This document shows, piece by piece, positions 5,899-6,120 of a DNA stretch of 6,120 nucleotides. Made by a program: the position numbers and the translations under genes. Within the stretch, counting starts at the first letter, position 1. Each line of letters starts with the position of its first letter. Source of the stretch: Desulfobacteraceae bacterium (GTDB taxonomy: Bacteria > Desulfobacterota > Desulfobacteria > Desulfobacterales > Desulfobacteraceae); contig DAOWDR010000329.1 in assembly GCA_030638935.1 (NCBI GenBank), positions 1 to 6,120 of the forward strand, read 5' to 3'. The notes beneath the pieces are model-generated. The model saw only the letters and a list, made by a program, of their open reading frames with translations. It did not search any database and was not told the origin of the DNA.

Positions 5899-6120
5899 TA
5901 TTGCACCAGATCTTTAAAATCAAGCCTATGACCGGCGGTTAAATCACGGGCAAGCCTCATCCCGGCCAGGGATTCAAAACGTTTGGGGGAAATCCCGAAC
6001 CCAGGTCTTCTGAACTCAACATGGTCCAGACTTATCCTGTCACCCTTTTTTACTCCTTGTTTTATAAATGTACTTCTCCGGACATTCCGCCTTTTTTGTT
6101 TTTCTTCTGGATCCAAGATA
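5898..6120 (-). CDS. NeuB-type synthase, C-terminal SAF domain (5' end outside window)
   Basis: The frame remains open to the right edge (ATC codon at 6117-6119), so a TTG at 6116 is an internal leucine and not a start. The 73 visible residues form the SAF (antifreeze-like) domain that closes NeuB-family nonulosonate synthases: NVRRSTF, VKKGDRIS, FRRPGFGISP (36-45) and a final LDFKDL. In this family the SAF domain covers the active site of the partner subunit in the dimer. It differs at most positions from the SAF domain of the complete synthase at 4113-5168, and its GISP-type loop looks nearer to NeuB/LegI than to PseI. It is GC-richer and fused to the cytidylyltransferase gene by a TAATG junction, so these two are probably the original pair. 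The catalytic barrel lies outside, so the product is unknown. Confidence 0.8.
   Translation of the reverse strand, partial: ILDPEEKQKRRNVRRSTFIKQGVKKGDRISLDHVEFRRPGFGISPKRFESLAGMRLARDLTAGHRLDFKDLVQ

Noticed and set aside
6114..6116. TTG as start of a small free-standing SAF-domain gene
   Set aside because: The frame continues to the window edge and the segment begins in the middle of the usual linker between barrel and SAF domain, so it is the end of a longer gene.
1..6120. tRNA, rRNA, CRISPR array, insertion sequence or attachment site
   Set aside because: No cloverleaf, spaced direct repeats, transposase motifs or terminal inverted repeats were seen, and coding sequence fills nearly the whole window.

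Overview
The window looks like a bacterial surface-glycan locus that makes and decorates a nonulosonic (sialic-acid-like) sugar. The host is probably Gram-negative. A Desulfobacterota-type organism would fit the mosaic of moderate-GC and AT-rich glycan genes, but nothing here identifies a genus and this is a weak guess. There are no RNA genes, transposases or CRISPR arrays. No stretch longer than about 45 bases lacks a gene, apart from window-edge effects.

Left part (1-1453, plus strand): the 3' end of a large glycosyltransferase gene whose start lies left of the window. It pairs the C-terminal half of a GT-B-like domain with a degenerate GT-A (family 2-like) domain. A hairpin with a T-rich tail follows. 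It separates this gene from a converging operon.

Right and middle part (6120 down to 1496, minus strand): one polycistronic run. In transcription order it holds the tail of a NeuB-type synthase (cut by the right edge), a PseF/NeuA-like CMP-sugar synthetase, a complete PseI-like synthase, two different formyltransferase-fold proteins, a PIG-L/LmbE zinc deacetylase and a metal-binding TIM-barrel protein. The last four genes are joined by 4-base ATGA overlaps, and the first of them overlaps the synthase gene by 17 bases.

Inferred working model: a nonulosonic acid is built by PEP condensation and activated with CTP. An N-acyl group on the sugar or a precursor is then removed by the deacetylase and replaced with formyl by one or both formyltransferases. 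The TIM-barrel protein performs an unknown step. The sugar is finally transferred to a surface polymer or protein by glycosyltransferases such as the one on the left.

Base composition changes sharply near 5170-5205. The cytidylyltransferase side is GC-richer (38 G+C in 60 at 5641-5700) and the PseI-to-TIM-barrel side is AT-rich (15 in 60 at 3421-3480). The five AT-rich genes therefore look like a cassette joined to an older nonulosonate locus. A 9-codon reading frame with its own ribosome-binding-like sequence lies at the junction. Other points to follow up are an A10 homopolymer inside the second formyltransferase gene, the complementary defects of the two formyltransferases, and an endonuclease IV-like metal-ligand set in the TIM-barrel protein.
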